From: Melieria omissa
Taxonomy: Eukaryota; Arthropoda; Insecta; Diptera; Ulidiidae
Assembly (NCBI GenBank): GCA_963971225.1
Contig: OZ020267.1
Coordinates: 9,017,574 to 9,081,573 of the forward strand
Direction: 5' to 3'
Length of the DNA stretch: 64,000 nt
Below, one piece after another: positions 46,157 through 56,138 of this stretch (the stretch's first letter is position 1; every line of letters starts with the position of its first letter). A program made the position numbers and the translations under genes. The notes beneath the pieces were generated by a model. That model worked only from the letters and a program-made list of their open reading frames with translations. It did no database searches and was not told the origin of the DNA.

Positions 46157-48839
46157 GGTTGTATTTAATAAAACAAAATACACACACATACAGACTTATA
46201 TGTTTACATACATATATATGTGTATATATTGACACAAAGTAGTGCACACAGGGGGTTTGGGTGTTCAAATTCTTGAACTTGTTGTACAAAATTTCCCCTA
46301 AATGAAATTTTTCATGCGCTACTGTTGATATATATGGGTTAATCTATATTAGTTGAGTTTTGGAAGTTCAAATCGTTCAAATATCCGTTCTTCAAAACCA
46401 TTTGGGCGGCTAATATGATTTCAAATGGTATAAGGATTGAAATGGTATTGGAATGAAAACCTTTTCACGCCACTGTTCCGTATGAATGTGTAAATCTTCA
46501 CATCTGCTGCCGTCGAATGCAAACTTTCATAAACGCCTTAAAAGCGACAGAAGCCTGAAAAGGAATTGAATTAATTCTTGGCTAAATTTCTTCACACAAA
46601 AGGGAATAATACCAAAAAAAAAATACTCGCATTATGCTGCAACAACAATGCCAACTGCCGGCATTTGCTTAATTGAACTGCAATGTGAATGAAGAATGAT
46701 TTTCATTCATTCATTTCAGCCATTAAATTTTCGTCAAGAAAAACAAATTCAAATCGAAATAAAGTCGAGGAAATTGCCGCCACAAGCTACTCTACCAAGT
46801 GAGTGTGTGCGTATTTGTCAATTTGATTTGGTTTGATAATTCGACGTTTATTATTATGGGCCACAATAAATGCGCCGCTGCCAACCCATTCAGCCTCCAG
46901 CTGCCGGCAACGGCGTGTGTCGTGTGCGCAGGTGGAGTCGTGGGAAAATTAGAATGCGCCAAATGTGTTGCGCTGACGTTGCGAAAAGTGCGAATAAACC
47001 CAAGAATATGAAAACGAACATATAAAATAACGACGACAACAAAGGCACAGCGCAGAGCCTCATACGCTGTCGCTCGTGGCCTCGTTGCTTAGTCATAAAG
47101 TGTGAAATTTAATTTTATTATATGAGCTTTGCAGTAGAGAAAGGAGCAGCACTCGAGATGAGGTGGAGCAAAGCAGCAGCACATTTGCACAAGAAACGCC
47201 ACAAGGCATTCGCACGTGTGGTGAATTGTAGGTACAAATGTTTTCGACACAAAATCCTCTGATTGCTTTGTATTTATTGTCTTTTTGCAATGCTATTTTT
47301 TCCAACTTCTTTTGCCGAATATTTGCACATTTAAATTTTATGTTTTGCTTAAAAAAATTTAAATGGAAATAAGCAAAATTCCAAGGCATTCGCCTTTTTG
47401 GCGCACAAATACGAATGCAAACGTTACTAAGTGCAATAAAAAATATCTCATTACATTTCAGTACCTACGAAAATCCTTCAAGAATCTTTTAAAATAATTC
47501 AAAGCTTGTCTTCGCAGCATTTGACCCACAAAAAATTGTCCTTTGCACTCAAAAATTTCATTTGCCAACGTCGCACTGACCCTTTTTCAATTTTGTTTTA
47601 TTTTCATTTCTTTCATATTCATTTTTCCATTTGAATTTGTTTCATTTGTATTTGTTTTCATTCGCTTGGCTTTTCGTCAGCTCAGGTTTTATTATTCAAT
47701 GAATTGCATTTCCTTTTTCTAATTTTTCCCACGTCCTTTCTTTTGCTCAACCTTTCATCAATGCTGTTGTTGTTGTTATTCTTTCAGAGCGTCAACGAGT
47801 AATTCGTTGCCACAGTTTTTCAGCATTCGTAATTATTTCGTTGGCTGGCATATTGCTTTGACATAAAGTTATTTATGAGCGCACGTGTCGGTTTAATTTT
47901 GGGCTGAAATACTGGGCGTAGCTGCTGAAATTGTTGTTGGTTGAAGTTTTTCGCTGCTTTGGTTTTTTTCGGTACAAAAAAAGCCCAACGGCACCCAACG
48001 TTTTTCTTTTGGCAACTACGTATTGGTGCGCATCGTCGGTTCGTCGGATAGAACATTTGGCTTTGGTAAATTGATAATTTTATTTATTTGCTTAACGTTC
48101 AGCATTTATGTGCCGTCGTCATTGGCATAATTAACATTAGTGAATGCAGAGGACGAGCGAAAAAATGGCTAAAAACAAACATTGCACTGTATTTGCTTTC
48201 TGTCTCCCAGGCACGTAATTTATCTGGTTTCTCTTTCGTTGTGTTCGTTTGGCAACATTTTAGATGCTCACGTGTGCCACCTTTTCAATGCAACACTTCC
48301 ATTTTAACAAGTTTTAAAATGGTATGAAATTTGATGCTTCCTTCATAGTAAAAAGTAGAACCAAACTCTTTTTGAAACCCAGTCAGTTGAAGGCATCGGT
48401 AGAGTATAATATTTCAAAGAGTAGTCAAGAAATGTGAGACGCAAACAGATTCTTTCTTTACCTTTTGTTGACAGTTGCTGCTTTTTTCATGCTCAGGTCG
48501 AAAACTTTTCAGACCAACTTCTTATGAGTTTTTCGCTGTTCAGTTCCTGTCAGGAAATTTGTTTGTCTTGTGACCCAATTAGTAGCAAAAACATTTTGCT
48601 TACCAATTTGGGCGTTTGTAGTCGAAGCTGGAGTATTGAAATTGCATTGATATGAATTTAAGATGTTTTATGTTGACTAAGTATAGTCATTTTTTACACT
48701 TATTTACACATTTCGAGTCTTTATTGAGTCTACATCTCATGAAGATTTGCAATCTCTTTTTTTCTATTTCTTTTCTTTTCTATTTCTTTGTCACTTTCGA
48801 GTCTTTTTGATTTACATAAATAGTTCTCGACTACCACTA
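46157..48839. other. Intron, no gene recognised
   Basis: TATATATGTGTATAT near 46211; otherwise unique AT-rich sequence. A short open block between CAG at 46719 and GTGAGT at 46800 was noted, without family similarity. Confidence 0.5.
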
Positions 48840-50220
48840 AATGATCTGTATGGCCACTAGTTGGAATGGAGTGGAATGGTTATGAGGGGAGACGAGAAAG
48901 TGAACCCTAGAGGGTCCCATTTCTCAAGCACTCAGGCTCGATAGTCCATTGTGCTTAAGACTCGTGAGAAAAAGGATGATAGAGGAGAGTAAGGTCGGGT
49001 TAAAGAATGAAAGCAGTAGGGAAGGAATAGAAACTACAAGTCTTCCATTTCCTGAATTTTTTAAAGAATCTCAGGAGATCGTGCAGGGTAAGAGAATGTA
49101 CCTCATCCATTCTCATAACATCAGAACCCAAAATGCGTAATCGCATTCTAGCAAAGACGGGATATACACGGAGAAGGCCCTCTATGCTGTCTACCTCCTT
49201 CAAACAAGATGCACAATTGGGTATCCTCGGTGACAGGGCCGTAGCTAGAAGGAGGTTTAGGGGTTCTGACCCCCCCCCCCGAAACGTTAGAATAGCATTT
49301 GCAACAAATTTGTAAAAACTTAGTTTAACCCTTTCCGACATGAAAATAACAGCCCGCTGTATGAATTGTATGGGCTGTAGTCCAATATATTGGACATAGT
49401 GACTGAAAGGGTTAACTTGGTTCTGGTCCCAAGGGCATGTCCCGTGATCCACAAGTAGCCAATTTATCTGCAGTTTCGTTATCTTGAACACCAATAGTGT
49501 CCAGGAACCCAGAAACGTTTTAGCTTATAATGTCGCGTAGCCGACTTAAGAAGCTTGATCTTACATTCTTGAACAATCTTCGAAGTCACTCGCGTCTTTT
49601 CCAAGGCCATACACAAATATCCAAGGCACCTTCCCTTATTCAGTTGACGTACTCGCTAAGCGGGATTAATCCCGTAAAGAACCCCAAAATGATTCTCAAA
49701 TTACGTTTGCTCAGCCTCAGCTTCAAGAAATTGATTCAGCCAGGTTGCGGTACATCAACAAACATCTTCGACCGATTACACCTTTGTACTCGGTGCCAGT
49801 AGACATGGTGATTCTGTTGTGGACTGTAACTCATATCGACCTTGTGATCTGCCAGACCGCAACATATTGCTGGCAGAAACCTTACAGACAGGTTCTGTGA
49901 GAGTCTAGATTGATCCCTTTTGTACCACAAGCTCCATCTAATGCATTGGCTTTCTCATTTTCCCATTTCCATCAATATTTCCGAGATCTCAAACCAGTGT
50001 TAAGCTTGCAAATTGTCTCCTGCACAATTCAAAAGGTTATTTGCTTTCAGATGCAAATTCTTCTGCTAACCATCTCCCTCGTAAACAAATCAAGCGATGC
50101 TACAAAGATGGCAAACATCCCCGCCTGAAAGACAGTGGTTTTCATGCCAAGTGGGAGAGATATTTCAATGTTCCAAGTACCAAGTACCAAGACTAATGTT
50201 AAACATCATGGACCTAACCT
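48840..50220 (-). mobile_element. Non-LTR retrotransposon relic with RNase H and zinc-knuckle regions
   Basis: Read on the minus strand in several frames, this stretch gives VFQAGMFAIFVA, then VQECKIKLLKS and a WVPGH box: an RNase H domain as found in I-, Loa- and R1-type elements. Further down come CASCLKEVDSIEGLLRVYP and SLTLHDLLRFFKKFRKW, the C-terminal zinc-knuckle region. Stops and frameshifts are frequent. The 3' end runs to about 48840. An 83-bp piggyBac-like MITE is inserted at 49329-49411. The reverse transcriptase is missing or unrecognisable. Confidence 0.65.
49329..49411. mobile_element. 83-bp piggyBac-like MITE, copy 1
   Basis: CCCTTTCCGACATG to CTGAAAGGG, flanked by TTAA at 49325-49328 and 49412-49415. 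It contains the 16-bp palindrome GTCCAATATATTGGAC. It is inserted in a non-LTR retrotransposon relic and is nearly identical to the copy at 50400-50482. Confidence 0.75.
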
Positions 50221-50399
50221 AGTTTAAACCTACAACTGGCCGACTTTTCTTGACTGTGATAACTAAGTATTGAAAATATTCATCAAACTAAGAATACACT
50301 TTATGGCAACTAACGGTCTTTCAAATTAGAATTGCAAATGTTTAACTTTCAACTTGAGCTATACCAAGTTTTGTTGCAACAGCTCCGACATCGTTTTAA

Positions 50400-50482
50400 C
50401 CCTTTCCGACATGAAAATAAACCCGTTCTGTATGAATTGTATGGGCTGTAGTCCAATATATTGGACACTGTGACTGAAAGGG
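50400..50482. mobile_element. 83-bp piggyBac-like MITE, copy 2
   Basis: Same length, same ends (CCCTTTCCG...GAAAGGG) and the same palindrome as copy 1, flanked by TTAA at 50396-50399 and 50483-50486. Differences cluster in the left half (AACCCGTTCTG versus CAGCCCGCTG). Confidence 0.75.
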
Positions 50483-50825
50483 TTAAGTTAGTGGACTGGA
50501 CCATACTTCTGTGCCACTCTTCACTATGGTATTTCATGTGGTCTTCCTACTCTGCCTTTGTGTTGATTTTCAAATAAATTTTCTTCCTCAAGCATACATT
50601 TTCCTTTCATTCTAAAACGCATTGAGCGCCTAAATGTATGCGTGTGTTTTTTTATTACATTAAATTGTGGCAAACCATGTTTTGCTGGCGTGTTGCTGTG
50701 GGTGCTACAAATGCCAAAAAAGCCTAAATAAACCAAAACAAAAAACAACCAAAATTATTAAATGTCAAAAGTTTAGTGAGCGCTCAGGTTATTGCGCGGC
50801 ATTTTGGCGCCGTGTAATAAACAAC

Positions 50826-50850
50826 CTTTTTCTTTCAGCGACAGGTAAGT
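50826..50850 (+). promoter_or_regulatory. Candidate recursive splice (ratchet) point or 6-nt microexon
   Basis: A pyrimidine tract (CTTTTTCTTTCAG, ending 50838) is followed by CGACAG (50839-50844) and then a perfect donor, GTAAGT (50845-50850). Fly ratchet points have the form pyrimidine tract, YAG, GTAAGT with no exon between. Here there are two AGs 6 bp apart. The site could be a zero-length recursive site using the second AG, or a 6-nt in-frame microexon. A 6-nt insertion keeps the reading frame of the upstream exon, which ends with two bases of a codon. It lies on the gene strand 5.7 kb after the exon donor, in a long intron, where recursive sites are expected. Function is inferred. Confidence 0.45.
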
Positions 50851-50967
50851 AAACGCAATTTATGCAATTTTTTTCCTCATAAAAATGTATGCCTAAGCGA
50901 AATGAACAAACTTTATGTAAAACAATATAACAACAAAATATACAAGAAACAAATCAGCTCAAGTTGC

Positions 50968-50986
50968 GAGCCTAAAAGTATACTTT
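50968..50986 (-). promoter_or_regulatory. Single Su(Hw)-like motif, variant GTATAC end
   Basis: GAGCCTAAAAGTATACTTT keeps GCCTAAAAGTAT but has AC where array sites have GC, as do the two copies in the hairpin near 28.2 kb. It lies 120 bp after the candidate ratchet point. Confidence 0.4.
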
Positions 50987-51838
50987 AAATAATGTAAAAG
51001 TCAAATGCAGTTGTTACGCTTTGTAGAAATGTGTACAAGAATGGCGGCAGATTGCTGGCCGCTATTTATGTAAATGGCGAATTTATACTAAATAAATATA
51101 AAAATTAAAAAAAATTAAAAAATTTATAAAAAAAATTTATAAAAAAAATTAAAAAAGCCAAGAAACATAAATAAGAAATTTTATAGAAATATAAAATGAA
51201 ATTCAAACAACATAAGTGAAAACAAATGCAAGAAAAAGAAAAATCTAATAAAAATGCAATAAATAAAATTTAGAAAAATAAAGAAGAAAAACCTTCAAAG
51301 AAAACGAGAGCTCGTTCGTGTTGTTGTCATTAAGTCATACATCACTGGTCACACTGGCTGCCAGATATGAATTTTGATTGGCTGCTTATGTTGCGCAATT
51401 ATGAAACCATTGCCGTAGGTTAGGATTCATGGTGGGACTATGTTTTTCTGTGTTGTGCTTCGATTGGCTGTGGGCCGCGCGGTGGCCGCAACAGCAGCCA
51501 TTACAAGCAATTTAACGTGATTTATTTGCATTTTTCAGAGCATATCCATCTGCAACCCCCCACCCACCCCACTTTTATGACTTTATTTTGTTCAAAATTT
51601 TTTTGTGGTTTGTTTTCTCTTTTCGCATACAAGAAAATTGCCAGTTGCTGCGTTCTATGCAAAACCAATGAAGCGAGAAATGAAATTTCTTTGCTTCCGA
51701 AAATCGCTTTTGGCAGCATCACATGAAATTTACATACAAACCAATTAAGCACGATTTGTCACTTTCACTTTGTGTTCCATTGAAACTGAATTCAATTAAT
51801 GCATTTGTCGTAAATATGGCGAGTTTTCTCTCGTTCCT

Positions 51839-51867
51839 ACACACACACACACACACACACACACACT
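51839..51867. repeat. (CA)n microsatellite
   Basis: About 14 uninterrupted CA units. Confidence 0.9.
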
Positions 51868-52654
51868 CAATTTTTGTCGTTGCTTTGTCGAGTGTTATTG
51901 AATTGTTCACGCTTCACTGCTGCAGGCAAACAACAACAACAAAAACATCAACACTTGGTTGAGTGGCTGCGAATAGGGCGCACACACTCGAATGTGTGCA
52001 CAGCACTCAGCATGGCATCAAAAGCAGCCGCAGTTGTAGTAGCAACAACAATAACAACAACAACGTACTATGTCAACTACAGCCACACTCGTTGTCGATT
52101 TCGTGTGCGTTCATTCTGTGACATGTGCGCGCTGCCAATGCCCCCTTCTCTCTTCTGTATGTGTATGTATGTGTGTTTGTGTGTGTGTTTGCATGTGGTA
52201 CACTAAATTCAATTGTTCACATTCTTCTAAATGCAAAAAATTCATTTTACAAATCGATTGTGTAATCGCAATGAATCGTTGTGAGTAACGATAACAACGT
52301 ATGTATACAACAACAACTATCAGCAGGGCAAATTACTTTAAATTGATGTTTTTGTTTGTGCAGACCGAACCGGCGTTAAGTTCTATGTTGTTTTTGTTGC
52401 TACTTTGATAGATTGAATAAAAGAAAAAAATTAAAAAAAAAAGAATTAAAAAAAAAGAATTAAAAAAAAGAATTAAAAATTCCACAAATGCTTGGTAGCG
52501 ATACCCTACATTTGGTCTATGCTGTGCTTTGTTGAGGTGAAGTGATGCTAAACGAGGATGCAAAGAATTGTTTGGCCTGCAATGTTGGCAAACTTTCATA
52601 GAAGCTTTGACATTACATTCTAGATTTCTTGTCTTTCTTTCAAAGCAGGTTATA

Positions 52655-53335
52655 CATCAGCCTAAAAGTATGTGATGCACTGTAAATGCTAACATTTGTT
52701 AACCAATTTTTACAGATTTAGTCTAGATGCTACTAGGAATAAAATTCTAGGAGTAGTTGCTACCAGTTTCATTAAACATCAGCCTGAAAGTATGCCATAG
52801 AATCGCTATGTTAATATCAAGAGTGACAATATCAAGTTCACAACATCTAATGCCACTAAAGAGAAAATGCCCAAACTATTTGTTATTTGTTGTCATTAAA
52901 CATCAGCCTAAAAGTATGCCATACAAAAGCTAATGCAGTCTAGTCTAGACTCCAGTACACGCAATGCCTCCGGGGAGACAATTCCAATGATTGCTTGCTA
53001 CTTGTTATCAGACATCAGCCTGAAAGTATGCCCTAAAATGCCAATGTTCACATCAATAATGCTGACTAATTCTTAAATACGTGTAGACTGAACTTCAGTA
53101 GTAGTCTGGTATTAAAATTGAAAAAGTGCCGAGTATTTACTACTTTTTGTTACTTTTTATCATCAAACATCAGCCTGAAAGTATGTCATAAAATTCCAAT
53201 GATAACATCAATTGTGACAACTATTCTTTAACATTCATAGTCTGAAGTTCACAACACATAACATTACTAGAGAAAAATTGACTGGATTCTTTGCTACTTG
53301 TTGTCTTGAAACATGAGCCTGAAAGTATGCAGTAA
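52655..53335 (-). promoter_or_regulatory. Array of six Su(Hw)-like insulator motifs
   Basis: Six copies of CATCAGCCTRAAAGTATG occur in one orientation, starting at 52655, 52777, 52901, 53013, 53168 and 53312 (the last has CATGAGCC). Read on the minus strand the core is CATACTTTYAGGC, close to the Su(Hw) zinc-finger consensus as remembered. Spacing is 112-155 bp. The intervening sequence is a degenerate tandem repeat: TTGCTACTTGTT-like stretches before, and CCAATG...CATCAA-like stretches after, several copies. The 18-bp core is almost invariant while the rest has drifted, which suggests constraint on the motif. The gypsy retrovirus insulator is a known array of twelve Su(Hw) sites, so an enhancer-blocking or architectural element is the leading idea. 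Binding is not demonstrated; a decaying tandem repeat with a chance resemblance is the alternative. Confidence 0.65.
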
Positions 53336-54565
53336 GATTGGAATTTTGGTATCAATATTGATAACCAGTTCCTTAGTCAATCATTTGGTTTAAATTTACT
53401 CAAATAAGTTGATTTCTTTGCCATAAAAGTTTTCATTTAAAACTTAAAAATTCTCTTTGATTTTTCTGTTCGACTCACAGTAGTTGCTTGCACAATTCGT
53501 CCAAGTCGCCACCATTTATTTTTTTGTTTACCTCAACTTTTAATTTTTTGTTTTTGTATTTGCACTCGACTGCCAATAAAATTTCTAAATTGTATTTTCG
53601 TATTTGTGTTGTGTTTGCTTTGTGCTGTTGAATCAGTTCAGCTGGGGTTAAATGCGCACCGATTGTCTGTGGTTTTGCTCGTTTCAAAGGTGGTTTTTTT
53701 TCAAATTATTTTTGGCATTTCTGTATTTGCAGTTTGCCAAAACAATTTTGTGTCTTTGTGTACATTTTTGAGATTTGTGCAATATTTGCACTTTGTTTGC
53801 ATTGAGTTTGTTTGATTGAGTCTGTCAAATGTTGTGCATTCAACATTGTTGTGTTTAGTTACATTTTATGTACATATTTATTTATTTAAGTATATATGAC
53901 TTTTTTAGGCCACAAAATTGTATTCTTCCGCTTCCTCTTTATTTATTTTTTTATTAACAATTTTACTGTCATTAGTACAATCAATTTATGACCATTGGAC
54001 ACACGCAAGTGGCTGTTTTGTGCTTCCTTTCTGGCTTCCTTCCTGGCTTTTTTTCTTCAGAACTATTCGTGCAGTTGTTAGGCGGTTAGTTATTTTTATT
54101 TGTATATATGAGTTGTTTATTTTAGTTTTTATTATTTTGTGACCCCTTTTCCTCACCGATTTAATGACCATAATCAATTGAAGAATTTTGTAAATTTCAT
54201 CAAAGTGCCGACCACACTTCCTTGCTCTCAGTTTGAGCAACGCATGAAGGCGTACAAATCTCACAATGACTCAAATAAACTGCTTAGCGTATTTTACGAC
54301 CCATTCACTTAATTAAAGTGGACTAAGAATTACCATACGACATAAAGATAGGCTGGAAATGCCAAGTATGACATAACTTTGGGCATAGAAATGATTTGTT
54401 TCTCACATACTGATTTAATGTATTCATAAAGTGTCCAGTTTTATGAGGACGTCAATAAAATTGCTATCATACTTTGAGGCGCTTGCCAAATGTCTGTTGC
54501 AAAATATCTCGTAGCTCTTTTGGTTACTGTTCCTTTCTGTTACTACTTTCTACTTTAAATCATGC

Positions 54566-54582
54566 TTGCATACTTTTTGGCG
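54566..54582 (+). promoter_or_regulatory. Single Su(Hw)-like motif
   Basis: TTGCATACTTTTTGGCG matches the array core in the opposite orientation, with T for A before GGC. It lies 1.2 kb downstream of the six-site array. Confidence 0.5.
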
Positions 54583-55280
54583 TTTAAAGCTCTTTGTATT
54601 CATTTGCCCTTCGACTGCTTTTGGCTTTTTAGCTCTCGGATTTCTCCCTATAGCTCGTTGTTTTTCCGTGCGCCATTGTAGCTTTTAATTACCGAATGTC
54701 GTTGAAGTTGATTTATCTTTAATTTTCAGCGCGCCGATATTTTCTTCTCCTTCTCCTCAATGCTGTTGCCTTTTAATGGGCCAACGTACAGCCATAATTT
54801 CATTGGGCTCGTTTGGAAAAAGTTTTCGCCTCTAATGGAATTTACACGCGCTAATAACACTTCTAAACTTTAGACACGCACACGCCTTCCAGCACCGAGC
54901 AGCCAAGGCACAATCAGCCATAGTGCGTGGCGTGGGAGCGAGGTAGGCCCCATGGCCTTCTGCGCAGTTCCATTGTTGAGCTTGTCGAAAGTTGGGGGGG
55001 AAAGGAAGCCGAGGTAGCGACGGCGCCTGAATTCGCCACCAACGCACAGCCTACTCTCGAAGGTTTAGTTGGGTTAGGCGCAGGCGTAGGCACGTGTTCG
55101 GGGCCACTTGATTTTTCTTTTTTTTGGCGAACGTAAATTATGGCTTGAAAATAATGTGCCGACGTGGAATGTGAAGGCCAAACCAACGGTGATAAGCACC
55201 GAAAGAGTGGTATGAAATAATGAGCGATATTGAAACGGTTTGCACTGGTTAGTGGGCAGTGATGAAGTATTATGTAAGTG

Positions 55281-55300
55281 TTGCATACTTTCAGGCTGCA
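55281..55300 (+). promoter_or_regulatory. Single Su(Hw)-like motif
   Basis: TTGCATACTTTCAGGCTGCA is a strong match, including the preferred T before GCATAC. It is followed 117 bp on by another copy in the same orientation, repeating the spacing seen in the array. Confidence 0.55.
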
Positions 55301-55397
55301 TACAGCCAGACTATTTGGGTTTCCCCATGTGGCTAGAAGCACAGGTGCTGAGTTTGCGCTCAAGCTGTTGGCAGTTAGATTAACATTTTCGGCAAAT

Positions 55398-55416
55398 GTG
55401 GCATACTTTTAGGCGC
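55398..55416 (+). promoter_or_regulatory. Single Su(Hw)-like motif
   Basis: GTGGCATACTTTTAGGCGC carries the full CATACTTTTAGGC core. It lies 85 bp before a Tc1-like MITE. Confidence 0.55.
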
Positions 55417-55500
55417 TTTGATTAAAATCAGAGTATTAATGAATTTGAGCGAGGTGTTTGATTATTTTTTTTGAAAGAGTTATTGTGATAAATAATTATA

Positions 55501-56136
55501 TGGCACACGCACAACAAAAGTGACACAACTCAAAATTTTCGATTTTTCCGGAAACGCAAAAAACTGTTTTGGAGCTAAATAAAAATTTTTTTTTTTAATA
55601 ACGTATAGACCGTTCAGTAGAAAATCCTTACAGATTATGCTTTAGGATAAGTTACAAGAATTTGTTTTTATTTTACACTAGAAAATCCAACATTTTGAGT
55701 TGTGACTGTTTTGATGATATTTAAATTCAATAATTACGGAACTATTTCAAGTTATGCCACTTTTTCTGAATTTAATAATTATAAATGACAGTTAAAAAGT
55801 TGAAAGAAAAATTTGGAAAATTCATAATTAATTTTAATAATTAAAAATATATATAAAAATTGTCAGAATTTTGCTTAAAATTAACTTTAACAAAAATGTA
55901 TTTCGTCAAAAGTGACACAATTTGAGTTAGGACTCTTTTGCATTGAGCTGCAGCGATCAAAAAGCATCAAACTTCTGACATGAAGAGAGACCTAACTGTA
56001 TTTTTGCAACAGTTAACAACAACAAAATATACTGAGCTTTTGCTGATTGGTAGATTGATGCATTGTGCACAGTATTAACACATTAACCCGAAAATGAAGA
56101 ATTTTGAGTTGTGTCACTTTTGTAGTGCGTGTGCAA
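55501..56136. mobile_element. Tc1-like MITE, 636 bp
   Basis: Inverted repeats of about 40 bp (GCACACGCACAACAAAAGTG, then ACACAACTCAAAATT) are at both ends with two or three mismatches. TA flanks it at 55499-55500 and 56137-56138. Extra partial copies of the terminal motif (AAAAGTGACACAA, GAGTTGTGAC) lie inside near 55695 and 55907. No transposase is encoded. Confidence 0.75.
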
Positions 56137-56138
56137 TA

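Larger units (their letters stand above)
50487..52654. other. Intron with candidate ratchet point
   Basis: Contains the AG/GTAAGT site at 50844/50845, one variant Su(Hw)-like motif at 50968, A-rich sequence near 51090-51290, a CA run at 51839, and AAAAAAAGAATTAAAA repeats near 52428-52478. Confidence 0.5.
53336..55500. other. Intron after the motif array
   Basis: Holds three single Su(Hw)-like motifs (54566, 55281, 55398). A 149-codon frame on the minus strand (55363-54914) has no recognised motif. Confidence 0.5.

Noticed and set aside
46720..46800. Possible small exon between TTTCAG and GTGAGT, open in one frame
   Set aside because: The peptide has no similarity to HIF-alpha after the PAC region and the flanking signals are common by chance.
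54914..55363. 149-codon frame on the minus strand
   Set aside because: No motif, other frames are open in the same place, and it runs through a Su(Hw)-like motif. Judged chance.
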